Positions 45,713 through 55,243 of a stretch of 64,000 nt of DNA are shown in pieces. Origin of the DNA: Sneathiella limimaris (GTDB taxonomy: Bacteria; Pseudomonadota; Alphaproteobacteria; Sneathiellales; Sneathiellaceae). The stretch's first letter is position 1. Every line of letters starts with the position of its first letter. The notes beneath the pieces are model-generated. The model was not told the origin of the DNA, did no database searches, and saw only the letters and a list, made by a program, of their open reading frames with translations. The DNA lies in the NCBI RefSeq assembly GCF_012932565.1, contig NZ_JABBYJ010000001.1, forward strand, positions 310,001-374,000, given 5' to 3'. A program made the position numbers and the translations under genes.

Positions 45713-47251
45713 TTATGCACCTTCCCGAAGCTTGAATCGCTGGATTTTTCCGGTTGCGGTTTTTGGCAAGTCATCAACAATCTCGATCCAACGAGGATAT
45801 TTCCACTTCCCAATTTTTTCTTTCACCACCTCTTTGAGCTCATCTGCCAGATTTGGGGATCCTTCCCCTTTGAGCACAACATAGGCTTTCGGCTTTTCCA
45901 GACCTTCCGGATCCTGCCAAGGAACAACAGCGGCTTCCAAAACAGCCGGATGCTCAATCAAGGCCTGCTCCACCTCAAATGGGGAAACCCAGATACCGGA
46001 CACTTTGAACATGTCGTCTGTGCGCCCACAATAGATATAGCGCCCGTCCGCCGTTTTTTCATATTTATCACCGGTTCGCGTCCAGAAGCCCTGAAAAGTG
46101 GACTGGGATTTCTCGCGCTTGTTCCAGTAACCTTCTGCGGAGGATGGCCCAGAGACTAGTAATTCCCCGACATCACCAACACCGACCTCTTCATCATTCT
46201 CATCAACCAGGCGGACTTCATAACCGGGAACAGCCCGACCGGACGTTCCATAGGCAATGTCACCCGGACTGTTGGAGAGGAAAATATGCAGCATTTCAGT
46301 GGAGCCAACACCATCGACAATGTCTACACCCCATTGGGATTTCCATTTCTCCCCAATTTCTCTCGGAAGGGCTTCACCAGCAGAGACACACATGCGAAGG
46401 GCGTCGTGATTAGCTGAGCCATTTGCCTCTGTCAGGGCGACCATGGCTGCATAAAGCGTTGGGACACCGCAAAAGATGCTAGGGTTTTCCGCGTTAAAGA
46501 TATCAAAAACACCTTGCGGAGTTGGCCGACCGGCAAAAATCACTGTCGTTGCGCCAACAGCCATCGGAAAGGACATGGCATTGCCAAGCCCATAGGCAAA
46601 GAACATCTTGGCCGCTGAATAAACGACATCATCTTCCTGAATACCGATGACCTGTTTACCAAATGTATCAACCGTTGCCTTCAGGCTGGAATGAACGTGA
46701 CGAACACCTTTTGGCTGACCGGTTGATCCAGAAGAATAAAGCCAGAAAGCCATTTCATCTGCAGAGGTTTCGGCAACTTGGGCTGGTTCAGCGCCTTTGA
46801 TAAAGTCCTCATAAGAAACGGTACCCTCCGGAGCGTTTCCTATGACAATCACATCTCTGAGGGAGGGTATATTCTTGATGATCGGCTCAGCCACTTCCCA
46901 AAGCGCTTCGGAAACCACAAGAACTGAAGCACGGGCGTCTTTCAAGATCACCTCATAAACCGACGACGAAAGAAGCGTATTCAGCGGGACCGGAACAGCG
47001 CCTTCTTTCATAGCGCCCCAGAAAATGACCGGAAATTCAACCTGATCAAGAACGATCATGGCAACCCGCTCTTCCCGCCGAACTCCAGCGCGCTTCAACG
47101 CACCAGCAAACCGGCTGCTCTGATCGGCAAGTTGACCATATGTGAGGCTGCGCTTGGCACCATCCGCTTCACGAAAAGCGACCTTGTCCGCCCGACCTTC
47201 CTCCAGATGCCTGTCCACAAAATAGAGGGCCGCGTTTTGGGATTGTGACAT
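45713..47251 (-). CDS. bclA: Benzoate-CoA ligase (AMP-forming)
   Basis: This 512-residue AMP-forming ligase has the P-loop motif YSSGSTGQPKG, the adenylate motif DGVGSTEMLHIF and the C-terminal LPKTATGKIQRFKL. It fits the benzoate-CoA ligase group in length and motif. It activates benzoate to benzoyl-CoA, the BoxA/BoxB substrate and BoxR effector. GGAGGAGG precedes the ATG. Its promoter has two TGCN pairs with 10 bp spacing, one overlapping a likely -10 box, which indicates repression by BoxR. Confidence 0.93.
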   Translation of the reverse strand: MSQSQNAALYFVDRHLEEGRADKVAFREADGAKRSLTYGQLADQSSRFAGALKRAGVRREERVAMIVLDQVEFPVIFWGAMKEGAVPVPLNTLLSSSVYEVILKDARASVLVVSEALWEVAEPIIKNIPSLRDVIVIGNAPEGTVSYEDFIKGAEPAQVAETSADEMAFWLYSSGSTGQPKGVRHVHSSLKATVDTFGKQVIGIQEDDVVYSAAKMFFAYGLGNAMSFPMAVGATTVIFAGRPTPQGVFDIFNAENPSIFCGVPTLYAAMVALTEANGSANHDALRMCVSAGEALPREIGEKWKSQWGVDIVDGVGSTEMLHIFLSNSPGDIAYGTSGRAVPGYEVRLVDENDEEVGVGDVGELLVSGPSSAEGYWNKREKSQSTFQGFWTRTGDKYEKTADGRYIYCGRTDDMFKVSGIWVSPFEVEQALIEHPAVLEAAVVPWQDPEGLEKPKAYVVLKGEGSPNLADELKEVVKEKIGKWKYPRWIEIVDDLPKTATGKIQRFKLREGA

Positions 47252-47385
47252 ACTTCCTCCTCCTTGAGCTCATCACACACAGCCGAGAAAGGTCAGTCTT
47301 CATTTTTATCTTTGACCACTCGGACCTGGGAGAAGGGGGAACACATCACCTTAGGCTTCATTAGCCTTATCCAACTCCTCCCCGT

Positions 47386-47453
47386 ATATGCTTTATAATG
47401 CATATCACAGAACAAACACAACTGAATAACGCTAATTTATGCAATTTTTTGCA
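47386..47453. promoter_or_regulatory. Probable BoxR operators upstream of the benzoate-CoA ligase gene
   Basis: ATATGC-N8-GCATAT (47386-47405) contains TGCT and TGCA exactly 10 bp apart; a second pair, TGCA/TGCA, lies at 47440 and 47450. On the minus strand the first pair overlaps a TATAAA that could be the -10 element with TTGTGT 18 bases upstream. Confidence 0.62.
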
Positions 47454-47475
47454 ACATTCGCTTTGAATTCGATCT

Positions 47476-47510
47476 GCCCCAAGGGGCCTCTGCCAGCCTT
47501 ACGCTGGCAG
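47476..47510 (-). terminator. Back-to-back hairpins at the end of the TRAP operon
   Basis: CTGCCAGC/GCTGGCAG with a five-base loop (47490-47510) spans the dctM stop codon, and GCCCC/GGGGC (47476-47487) follows at once. No T-run is seen after them, so termination may be inefficient or Rho-assisted; 3'-end stabilisation is the alternative. Confidence 0.5.
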
Positions 47511-48815
47511 AAGGAATAGGGTAATGGCAGGGAAAGCCACTAATATAATCACCCGGATCAGATCGGATGCCACGAAATAACCAACTGCCTTGTAGGTTTC
47601 GACCAGCGGCGTTGTTTTCTCCATGGTATTGATAATAAAAAGATTCATCCCAACCGGCGGGGTAATCAGACCGACCTCCACCACGATCAGAACCAGAATA
47701 CCAAACCAAATCGCCAGATGTTCCGGGCTCATTCCAAAATCCAGAACACTGATCACCGGGAAGAAAATCGGGATGGTCAGAAGGATCATGGAAAGGCTGT
47801 CCATCAAACACCCAAATACCAGATAGAAGATTAGAATCAGGCCGAGGATGACCCAAGGGCTGAAACCCTGACTAATCACATAATTGCTCAGCTCCTGAGG
47901 GACCTGGGTCAGGGCAAGGAACCCATTATAAAAGGCGGCCCCGAGAATGATGAAAAACACCATGGCAGTGGACTTAGCCGTCACGAGGAAGCTTTCCTTG
48001 AGGGTTACCCAGTTCAGTCCGCCATTCAGGTAGGCAATTAAACCGGTTCCAAAAGCACCAACCGCTGCGCCTTCTGTTGGGGTAAACCAGCCCAAATAGA
48101 TGCCGCCAACCACAAGACCGAACACGACCAAAACCGGCCAAACATCTCTCAACGCACGAAAACGATCAGTATAAGGGACCGGAGGGCGGGTCCCAGCAGA
48201 GCCGGGATTTCGGCGCACGTAAATGGAAATTGCAATCACATAGCCAAGCGCGGCCAACAGACCAGGAATGAACGCAGCCAGGAACAGCTTGGCGATATTC
48301 TGTTCTGTCAAAATCGCATAAATCACCAAGACAACTGACGGCGGGATCAAGATCCCCAAGGTTCCACCAGCTGCCAAGGTTGCAGTCGAAAAGCCACCGG
48401 CATATCCGTATTGTTTCAGCTCTGGCAGAGCCACACGGCCCATTGTTGCAGCGGTTGCAAGGGAGCTTCCGCAGATCGCGCCAAAACCGGCACAGGCGCC
48501 AATGGCTGCCATGGCAACGCCGCCTTTACGATGACCGACAAATCCCTCAGCCGCCTTAAAGAGCGCCGAACTCATCCCGCCCAGAGTGGCAAAATGGCCC
48601 ATCAACAGGAACATGGGAACGATCGTCAGGGAATAAGAGGAAAATGTTGTATAGGTTTCATTCTTTAGGCGGGCAAAAGCCACTGTGGTGCCATCGGTTA
48701 CGAAATAGAGGCCGACGAGACCGACAACAAACATGGCGAGCCCGATCGGAACCCTGAGAAAAATTAGCAGCATCAGCGCCGGAAAGGACGCAATCCCTAT
48801 CTCAAGACCACTCAT
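47499..48815 (-). CDS. dctM: TRAP transporter large permease (DctM-type)
   Basis: This 438-residue polytopic protein has the DctM features: the hydrophobic N-terminus LMLLIFLRVPIGLAMFVVGL, GACAGFGAICGSSLATAATMG and a late VEVGLITPPVGMNLFI. It couples sodium flux to uptake of an organic acid. It overlaps dctQ by four bases and ends within a hairpin. Its promoter's shared operators point to benzoate or a related aromatic acid as substrate; that is inference. Confidence 0.92.
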   Translation of the reverse strand: MSGLEIGIASFPALMLLIFLRVPIGLAMFVVGLVGLYFVTDGTTVAFARLKNETYTTFSSYSLTIVPMFLLMGHFATLGGMSSALFKAAEGFVGHRKGGVAMAAIGACAGFGAICGSSLATAATMGRVALPELKQYGYAGGFSTATLAAGGTLGILIPPSVVLVIYAILTEQNIAKLFLAAFIPGLLAALGYVIAISIYVRRNPGSAGTRPPVPYTDRFRALRDVWPVLVVFGLVVGGIYLGWFTPTEGAAVGAFGTGLIAYLNGGLNWVTLKESFLVTAKSTAMVFFIILGAAFYNGFLALTQVPQELSNYVISQGFSPWVILGLILIFYLVFGCLMDSLSMILLTIPIFFPVISVLDFGMSPEHLAIWFGILVLIVVEVGLITPPVGMNLFIINTMEKTTPLVETYKAVGYFVASDLIRVIILVAFPAITLFLLPA

Positions 48816-49396
48816 AACTCTGACTCCACAGGATCGATCAAGACTTCCCGGTTGGTAATAAATTCAATAAGACGGATGTAGGCCACGTATACGCCAACGA
48901 CGGCCGAGCTGACCGCCCCTATGAAACTGGCGAGATATGCCCACCAGATGGGGAATTGCAGCAAAAATGTTGTCTCCCCATATCTTTGCTTGGAGAGCAA
49001 GCCATCAAAAAGCCGCCAGGCAATGAGAACAAGAACTGCTGCAAACAGGAATTCAATGAGCACCTGCAGGAACCGGTTAGCCCGCTCGGGAAGCTGATTT
49101 GTAAACAGATCCACCACAGCATGACCAGCCGTTAGCTGACAAATGGGAATAAAGGCAAAAATGGCGAACGCGACCCCTGCCTCCACCAATTCGAAATCCC
49201 CGTTGATAGGACCAATACCAACTTCAATCAGCCAGTTGGAAAATCCGGGGGCAATAGATTGCATAAAATCACTATGCAAGCCGCCGTTCATCAAGCGCCC
49301 CAAAATGGACAGGCAAGTCAAAACAACCAGAAAAGACAGAACCAGTCCGCCCAGATAAGCCATAAAGCGGGCAAAGGCCATCATGAAATTTTTCAT
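48812..49396 (-). CDS. dctQ: TRAP transporter small permease (DctQ-type)
   Basis: This 194-residue protein has four hydrophobic segments, the usual DctQ topology, with the conserved LTAGHAVVDLFTNQLP loop in the middle. It forms the membrane complex with DctM. It lies 78 bases after the binding-protein gene, across a strong hairpin. Confidence 0.88.
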   Translation of the reverse strand: MKNFMMAFARFMAYLGGLVLSFLVVLTCLSILGRLMNGGLHSDFMQSIAPGFSNWLIEVGIGPINGDFELVEAGVAFAIFAFIPICQLTAGHAVVDLFTNQLPERANRFLQVLIEFLFAAVLVLIAWRLFDGLLSKQRYGETTFLLQFPIWWAYLASFIGAVSSAVVGVYVAYIRLIEFITNREVLIDPVESEL

Positions 49397-49432
49397 GAAC
49401 TCAACGTCCCGTGTACTTCAGTCAATGTAAAA

Positions 49433-49457
49433 GGCCGCGGTCCATAGAGCCGCGGCC
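49433..49457 (-). terminator. Intercistronic hairpin between dctP and dctQ
   Basis: GGCCGCGG and CCGCGGCC are perfect 8 bp arms around a nine-base loop, followed on the minus strand by a short TTTTA. It probably causes partial termination or protects the binding-protein message. Confidence 0.65.
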
Positions 49458-49474
49458 AGTTAATATTAGTAAGG

Positions 49475-50521
49475 TTATTTGGAGTATTTCTCAATCAGCA
49501 TTTTTGCTTCTTCGAGAAGGGCCTTACCGTCTTTTCCTTTGCTGTCCATATCAGCAACCCACTTGTCGTAAACCGGTTGAGCCAGTTTGCGCCATTCTTC
49601 AGTTGCTGCAGCATCCAAAGTGATGATGTTGTTGCCAAGATCGACAGCTTTCTTGCGGGCTGGACCGTCAGCGTCGGCCTGTGTACCACCAGCAAAGACT
49701 GAGAATTCTTCACCAGAGTTATCATCGATCACCTTCTTCAGATCATCAGGCAGGCTTTCATACTTGTCTTTGTTCATAGCCAGAACAAAAGTCAGTGTGT
49801 ATAGCGCCGCACCAGAGAACTCAGTGTGGTTTTTCACAAGCTCAGGAACTTTCAGTGCAGCAGTAACTTCCCAAGGGATCGTTGTTCCATCGATCACGCC
49901 TTTGGACAGCCCTTCTGGAACAGCTGGAACCGGCATACCCACAGGAGTTGCTCCCAGTTCAGTCAGCAGGAAGTTTACAGAACGGGAACCACCACGGATT
50001 TTCATACCCTGAAGATCAGCTGGGGAATTCACCGGATCTTTCGTATGGATTACACCCGGACCATGAACCCAAGTACCCAGAATGTGTACATCCTTGAATT
50101 CATCATCTTTCATGTGCTTTTCAAACATCTGCCAGTAAGCACGGCTCACAGCGCGAGCATTTGTCATCATAAAAGGAAGTTCGAAGACTTCAGTTGTTGG
50201 GAAACGACCTGGAGTGTAACCCACAACTGTCCAGACGATATCAGCAACACCGTCAATCGCTTGATCCATCAGCTCAGGTGGCTTACCGCCAAGTTGCATA
50301 GATGGGAAATGACGAACTTTGATCCGACCGTTGGAGTCTTCTTCAACTTTTTTCGCCCATACATCCAAAATCAGCTTCGGAACGTTAGCCTGCGCTGGCA
50401 AGAATTGATGCATTTTCAGCGTAACATCTGCAGCCATTGCAGAGCCAGCCAACACACCAGCTGTCAAAACAGATGCGATCGTTCCACCGACAACACCCAT
50501 AAGTGTTCTACGTTTGATCAT
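49475..50521 (-). CDS. dctP: TRAP transporter periplasmic binding protein (DctP-type)
   Basis: This 348-residue binding protein has a twin-arginine-like or Sec signal (MIKRRTLMGVVGG) ending about AMA at residue 30, then VTLKMHQFLPAQ. The DctP core includes LQGMKIRGGSRSVN with the substrate-binding arginine. It is the first gene of the TRAP operon. Its promoter carries five phased TGCN elements, so it is predicted to be induced with the box genes and to bind benzoate or another aromatic carboxylate. Confidence 0.9.
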   Translation of the reverse strand: MIKRRTLMGVVGGTIASVLTAGVLAGSAMAADVTLKMHQFLPAQANVPKLILDVWAKKVEEDSNGRIKVRHFPSMQLGGKPPELMDQAIDGVADIVWTVVGYTPGRFPTTEVFELPFMMTNARAVSRAYWQMFEKHMKDDEFKDVHILGTWVHGPGVIHTKDPVNSPADLQGMKIRGGSRSVNFLLTELGATPVGMPVPAVPEGLSKGVIDGTTIPWEVTAALKVPELVKNHTEFSGAALYTLTFVLAMNKDKYESLPDDLKKVIDDNSGEEFSVFAGGTQADADGPARKKAVDLGNNIITLDAAATEEWRKLAQPVYDKWVADMDSKGKDGKALLEEAKMLIEKYSK

Positions 50522-50995
50522 TGATACCTCCCACTGATCATTTTTTGCATTATTATGCTCATTATTGCCATATACTGCACAATAATGCCAGCCCTATTTC
50601 GCTTTTCCTGTAATTGAGAAATGCGCAATTAATCGTTGACTGCAGAGTTTACATAAATTGACAGGACTGTCCGCAAAGAAGTGCAAAAATTCGGAATATA
50701 GCGACGGAAATCCAAAAATCAGGCGTATATGTCCAACCTATAGAAAAGAGAATTGGTTATATTTATTTGTGTAGAAATGTCTTTCCTGAGAATCTTACCT
50801 TTAAATCATCATGGTAAACCAACCGGAAAAGGCGTATATTCAGGAGCTTAAGAACAGGGACACTGAACTAGCCAAATAACAAGTCTGATCACCTTCCTTC
50901 CCTTCAGAGGAATGGAGAGGGTTTTGAGTGGAAAACCAAAACACGAGTTCCTAACGTATAATTATGTAACCTAGCCAATATTGGAAAAGGGCAAG
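50522..50995. other. Non-coding region between the TRAP operon and the second RND pump
   Basis: This ~470 bp AT-rich region holds divergent promoters. Near the TRAP side are five TGCN tetramers at 10 bp spacing (50546-50589) and an inverted repeat TAATTG-N9-CAATTA (50611-50631). The rest, towards the RND adaptor, shows no gene or clear site. Confidence 0.6.
50546..50589. promoter_or_regulatory. Five-fold phased TGCN array at the TRAP promoter (probable BoxR site)
   Basis: TGCA, TGCT, TGCC, TGCA and TGCC begin at 50546, 50556, 50566, 50576 and 50586, exactly one helical turn apart. The array lies 25-68 bases before the dctP start, over the promoter. The same 10 bp-spaced element occurs at the boxR, boxC and ligase promoters. 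Confidence 0.65.
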
Positions 50996-52093
50996 ATGAA
51001 AGCTTCAGGCTCAAAAAAATTGGTAATCCTTCTGGTCCTGTTAATCGCAGGCGGTGCATTTGTTATTGGTGCAAATGAAGGCTGGATCCCAAGTTTCTCC
51101 AAAACCCAAGCCAAGCTTGAACAAGCCAGTCCGAAGAAAATGGACTTCCGTGTCCCTGTCATAACAGCCAAGGCAGAAAGCAAAGCAGATAATATCGTTA
51201 TTCAAGCTATTGGAACGGCTCGTGCTGCGAAATCCGTAATTCTGTTCACTGAAGCAGATGGCGAAGTAACCAGCCTTAACGTTAAGGCAGGCCAACAGGT
51301 CAAAAAAGGCGATGTAATCCTACAGCTGGATAACCGCAATGCCCGGTTGGATGTGGAACTAGCCCGAACCCACGTAAATGACGCCAAAATCGAGTTGGAG
51401 CGGATGCGCGCCTTGAAAAAAGCAAATATTCGCGCAGGATCCAACCTTGAAAACGCTCAGATAGCCTACAGACGTGCTGAGTTGGAACTCTCACAGGCAG
51501 AAGTCGCACTCAATGACCGCGTCTTAAAATCTCCTTTTGATGGCATAGTCGGTATTCCTTTTATTGAGGTTGGAGATCGGGTCACAACGACAACTCAAAT
51601 AGTCACTTTGGATGATCGTAGTCAGCTGCAGGTGGAGTTTGAAATCGCAGAGCGATATTTTCCACGTCTTTATGATCAGATGCCAATCTTTGGACAAACT
51701 CCCAGTTTCCCAGATAAGCTTATTTCTGGTCAGATTACAGAAATCGACAGCCGTATTGACCCCGTCGCCAGAACAGTCCGAATTCGCGCAACCTTTGATA
51801 ATCCTGATGACCTTCTGCGTCCTGGAATGTCCCTGGGTGTTATCCTGCATCTGGAAGGCCCCAGTATGTCTGCTGTCCCCGAAATTTCTGTTCAGTGGCG
51901 AGATGGCAAAAGCTACGTCTGGCGGATCAATGAGGGAAAAGCAGAACGCGTAGACGTTCAAACCCGTCGCCGCCTCAACCAGACAGTTCTTGTAGAAGGC
52001 CCCTTAAAACCAGGTGATCAAATCGTCGTCGAAGGCGTTCAGCGCTTGCGCCCTGGCGTAGCTGTCCAGCAGGTCGAAAACCCGGAAAGCTGA
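50996..52093 (+). CDS. RND efflux adaptor (membrane-fusion protein), VexC/MdtA-like
   Basis: This protein of about 365 residues has one N-terminal membrane anchor (KKLVILLVLLIAGGAFVIG), a lipoyl half-motif (LNVKAGQQVKKGDVILQLD), a short alpha-hairpin, the second half (SPFDGIVGIPFIEVGDRV) and a beta-barrel. It is anchored by a helix rather than lipidated, unlike the adaptor at 22422-23606. A TTG at 50981 extends the frame, but ATG 50996 with GGG nearby is chosen. The pump gene starts one base after its stop. Confidence 0.92.
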   Translation: MKASGSKKLVILLVLLIAGGAFVIGANEGWIPSFSKTQAKLEQASPKKMDFRVPVITAKAESKADNIVIQAIGTARAAKSVILFTEADGEVTSLNVKAGQQVKKGDVILQLDNRNARLDVELARTHVNDAKIELERMRALKKANIRAGSNLENAQIAYRRAELELSQAEVALNDRVLKSPFDGIVGIPFIEVGDRVTTTTQIVTLDDRSQLQVEFEIAERYFPRLYDQMPIFGQTPSFPDKLISGQITEIDSRIDPVARTVRIRATFDNPDDLLRPGMSLGVILHLEGPSMSAVPEISVQWRDGKSYVWRINEGKAERVDVQTRRRLNQTVLVEGPLKPGDQIVVEGVQRLRPGVAVQQVENPES

Positions 52094-52094
52094 T

Positions 52095-55000
52095 ATGAGC
52101 GAACCCTCCTCAAACCCACTTTCAAATGGTTTGCCCGGCATCAGTGTCCGCCGGCCATACCTTGCTGTTGTCATGAACCTGCTCATCATGATTGCGGGCT
52201 TTGGCGCTCTTCTCGGGATTGAGGTTCGGGAACTCCCCAACATTGATCGCCCGATTGTTTCCGTCTATGCGGATTACCCAGGCGCCTCTCCTGAAACGGT
52301 AGATGCCGAGGCAACCAGTACGCTGGAAGCAGCTATTTCCAGGGTCAACGGGATCAAGGAGGTCAGATCATCCAGCGAGGAAAACAATCTTCGGATCCGG
52401 GCCATTTTCAACCCAACAATAGATTTGGCGGTTGCGGCCAACGATGTCCGCGAAGCTGTCAGCCGTGCTGAACGTGAGTTACCGGATGAAGTTGAGAATA
52501 TACGGGTTATCAAGGCAGATGCAGATGCCAGCTCAATCATTAATTTAGCCGTCTGGAGCGATCGGCTCTCCATAGATGAACTGACCCGGGTTGTCGAAAA
52601 TCAAATTGTCCCGGAACTAACCGCCGTCGAAGGCGTTGCAACGGTTAATCTTTTTGGAGATCAGGAACAGGTTCTGCGAGTTCGAATTGACCCTTTACGC
52701 CTGGCGAGCTTTGGCCTTTCTGTTGCCGATGTGGCGAACACAGTCCGCAATGCCCGCTTTGACGTTCCCGCGGGAAGTTTTTCCTCAAACGATCAGGAGG
52801 TTCTGGTTCGGGCGAATGCATCTGTGACCAAGCCGGAGCTGATTGAAGAACTCTATATCAAGAAGCCCATCCGTATCGGCGATGTTGCCAGCGTCTATTA
52901 TTCCCCCGCAGAAGCACAGAGCTGGGTTCGTCTTAACAATCGGAGGATTGTCAGCCTCGGCATTGTCCGCCAGGCATCTTCCAACACAATTGAGATATCC
53001 AACGGCGTCTCAGAGGCTGTGTCCAGGATGGAAAAGTCCCTCAAGGGTGTGACCATTGAGACCATTTCAGATGAAAGCCTGTTTATCGAAAGTGCTATTG
53101 AGGAACTTCTGGTAACGCTTGGATACACGATCCTGATCGTGGTCGCCGTGATCATCCTCTTTACCATGCAGGTGAGGTCATCTTTCATCCCAACCCTAGC
53201 GGTCCCGGTAGCATTGGTTGGATCACTCGCCGCAATATGGGCGCTTGGCTTTTCCATCAATCTGATAACCCTACTTGCTATGGTTTTGGCAACTGGCGCA
53301 GTTGTTGATGACGCCATTGTTGTCCTTGAAAATATTCAAAGGCTGCGCGCAAAAGGCATTAAATCCAGTGCCGCAGCCGTTCTTGGAACCCGTCAGGTCT
53401 TTTTCGCCGTTATTGCAACAACAGCGACCCTGATCTCCGTTTTTGTGCCAATTTCCTTTCTGCCTTCTGAAGCGGGCCGCCTGTTTCGAGAGTTCGGCTT
53501 TGTCCTGGCCATTACAGTTGCCATATCCTCTTTCGTTGCCTTGACGTTGGTGCCTATGCTTGTCTCCAAGCTGCCTGATCGCAGTTCTGCCGAAAAAGGA
53601 CCGTTGGGCCGATTTTATGACAACATTGGAAAGAGCCTTCTTGGATTTTATAAGTTCTTACTAGACCGTAGCATGCACCATCCTATTTTCTCGCTGATCA
53701 TCTGTTTGGCGATTATCGCAACCGGTTACCAGACGTATCAGATGCTGAAAGAAGAACTTGTACCGGAAGAAGACCGGGGACGGGTTACTGTCTTCCTGAC
53801 GGGTCCGGATGGGATGGGGCTGACGTACACTGATCGGCAAGTGGCGTTTACAGAAAATCTGTTCCGCCCCTATCTTGAGGATGGTGTGGTAACGCGGCTT
53901 TACAGCATTACAGGCCGATGGGATTTGAATAGAGGTATCGTTGAGGCCCCGCTTGTCGATTGGTCTGAACGAGATATCAGCGAGGGAGAGATAGCAAAGG
54001 ATCTCAATAAAAAGCTGCGAGAACTTCCGGGAGCGAGAGCCTTTGTCCTTCGTCGCAACAGCCTCAATCTTCGAAATGCCAATGGCGGGCTTCAATTCGC
54101 ACTTCTCGGTGCCAGCTATCCAACCATCTTTGATGAGGCAAACGGGTTTGTCCGGGATATTGAGGAAAACCTGCCCTGGATTACCAATATGCGCGTTGAG
54201 TTTCGAGCAACTCAACCTGAGCTAACCATAGAGATCAACCGTGTCAGGGCCGCTGATTTAGGGGTAAACCTCGATGATCTTGCGACCATGATCCAAGTTC
54301 TAATCGATGAGAAAAAGATCGCTGAGTTGATCCTAAATGACCAATCGGTCCCCATAATTCTACAAGCCAGCAATGGAACCATCCGCCAACCATCCGATAT
54401 TTCCAACCTCTATGTAACGGCGAGCGACGGGCGGCTTGTTCCGCTCACCCAACTGGTTACATTTCATGAAAGCTCTGTCGCGGCAGAGCTGGATCGACAC
54501 GCCCAGCGCCGGGCCATTGAAATTTCTGCTGATATCAGCTCTGAGTATACCTTGCGCGATGCTGTCGATGCTGTAAGAGAGCTGGCCTTTCAAAAACTCT
54601 CTCCCGAAGTGAGTTTAATTTATCTCGGAGAAGCCAAGGCGCTTGAGGAAACCTCCCATGATATTTACCTGACGTTTGCTATTGCGCTCGTAGTTGTGTT
54701 CCTCGTTCTGGTCGCACAATTTGAGAGCATTACAAGTGCGATGGTTGTCCTGCTAACGGTGCCGCTCGGTCTTTGCGCTGCTGTCTTTGCTCTTTATCTT
54801 TCGGGCACGTCACTCAATATCTACTCACAAATCGGTGTCCTCATGCTGATCGGCATCATGGCCAAAAATGCTATTCTGATGGTTGAGTTTGCTGACCAAC
54901 TAAGGGAACAAGGCTATTCTCCATTTGAAGCCGCGCGCGAAGCGTCACTTGTACGGCTAAGGCCCATCATGATGACTATGGTCTCCACAGTTACGGCTGG

Positions 55001-55208
55001 CTTGCCCCTTATTTTAGGCTCCGGCGCCGGTGTCGAAGCCCGAAATGCAATCGGCTGGGTTATCTTCGGGGGCCTAGGGGTCGCCGGGGTTATTACTTTA
55101 TTTGTGGCACCTGTTCTTTATTCCAAGCTGGCGGGCTTCTCAAAACCGCGCTCCCATGCACACGACCTGTTAACGGAAGAGCTTAAAGAAGCAGGTAAGA
55201 TCCACTGA
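52095..55208 (+). CDS. RND efflux transporter, second HAE1-type pump
   Basis: This 1037-residue RND protein has an N-terminal segment RRPYLAVVMNLLIMIAGF, porter-domain sequence EVRELPNIDRPIVSV typical of the VexF/MdtB-like branch, the proton-relay TGAVVDDAIVVLENIQ, and the late MAKNAILMVEFADQL. Two large periplasmic loops fit the family length. It differs clearly in sequence from the pump at 19276, so the two are not a recent duplication. No outer-membrane channel gene is adjacent. Confidence 0.94.
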   Translation: MSEPSSNPLSNGLPGISVRRPYLAVVMNLLIMIAGFGALLGIEVRELPNIDRPIVSVYADYPGASPETVDAEATSTLEAAISRVNGIKEVRSSSEENNLRIRAIFNPTIDLAVAANDVREAVSRAERELPDEVENIRVIKADADASSIINLAVWSDRLSIDELTRVVENQIVPELTAVEGVATVNLFGDQEQVLRVRIDPLRLASFGLSVADVANTVRNARFDVPAGSFSSNDQEVLVRANASVTKPELIEELYIKKPIRIGDVASVYYSPAEAQSWVRLNNRRIVSLGIVRQASSNTIEISNGVSEAVSRMEKSLKGVTIETISDESLFIESAIEELLVTLGYTILIVVAVIILFTMQVRSSFIPTLAVPVALVGSLAAIWALGFSINLITLLAMVLATGAVVDDAIVVLENIQRLRAKGIKSSAAAVLGTRQVFFAVIATTATLISVFVPISFLPSEAGRLFREFGFVLAITVAISSFVALTLVPMLVSKLPDRSSAEKGPLGRFYDNIGKSLLGFYKFLLDRSMHHPIFSLIICLAIIATGYQTYQMLKEELVPEEDRGRVTVFLTGPDGMGLTYTDRQVAFTENLFRPYLEDGVVTRLYSITGRWDLNRGIVEAPLVDWSERDISEGEIAKDLNKKLRELPGARAFVLRRNSLNLRNANGGLQFALLGASYPTIFDEANGFVRDIEENLPWITNMRVEFRATQPELTIEINRVRAADLGVNLDDLATMIQVLIDEKKIAELILNDQSVPIILQASNGTIRQPSDISNLYVTASDGRLVPLTQLVTFHESSVAAELDRHAQRRAIEISADISSEYTLRDAVDAVRELAFQKLSPEVSLIYLGEAKALEETSHDIYLTFAIALVVVFLVLVAQFESITSAMVVLLTVPLGLCAAVFALYLSGTSLNIYSQIGVLMLIGIMAKNAILMVEFADQLREQGYSPFEAAREASLVRLRPIMMTMVSTVTAGLPLILGSGAGVEARNAIGWVIFGGLGVAGVITLFVAPVLYSKLAGFSKPRSHAHDLLTEELKEAGKIH

Positions 55209-55243
55209 TTCTTTTATTTTAGAGTTACTGAAAACACGAAAAA

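Noticed and set aside
52095-55208. Second RND pump as a duplicate of the first
   Set aside because: The two pumps differ in N-terminus, porter sequence and adaptor anchoring (helix versus lipid), so they represent different subfamilies.
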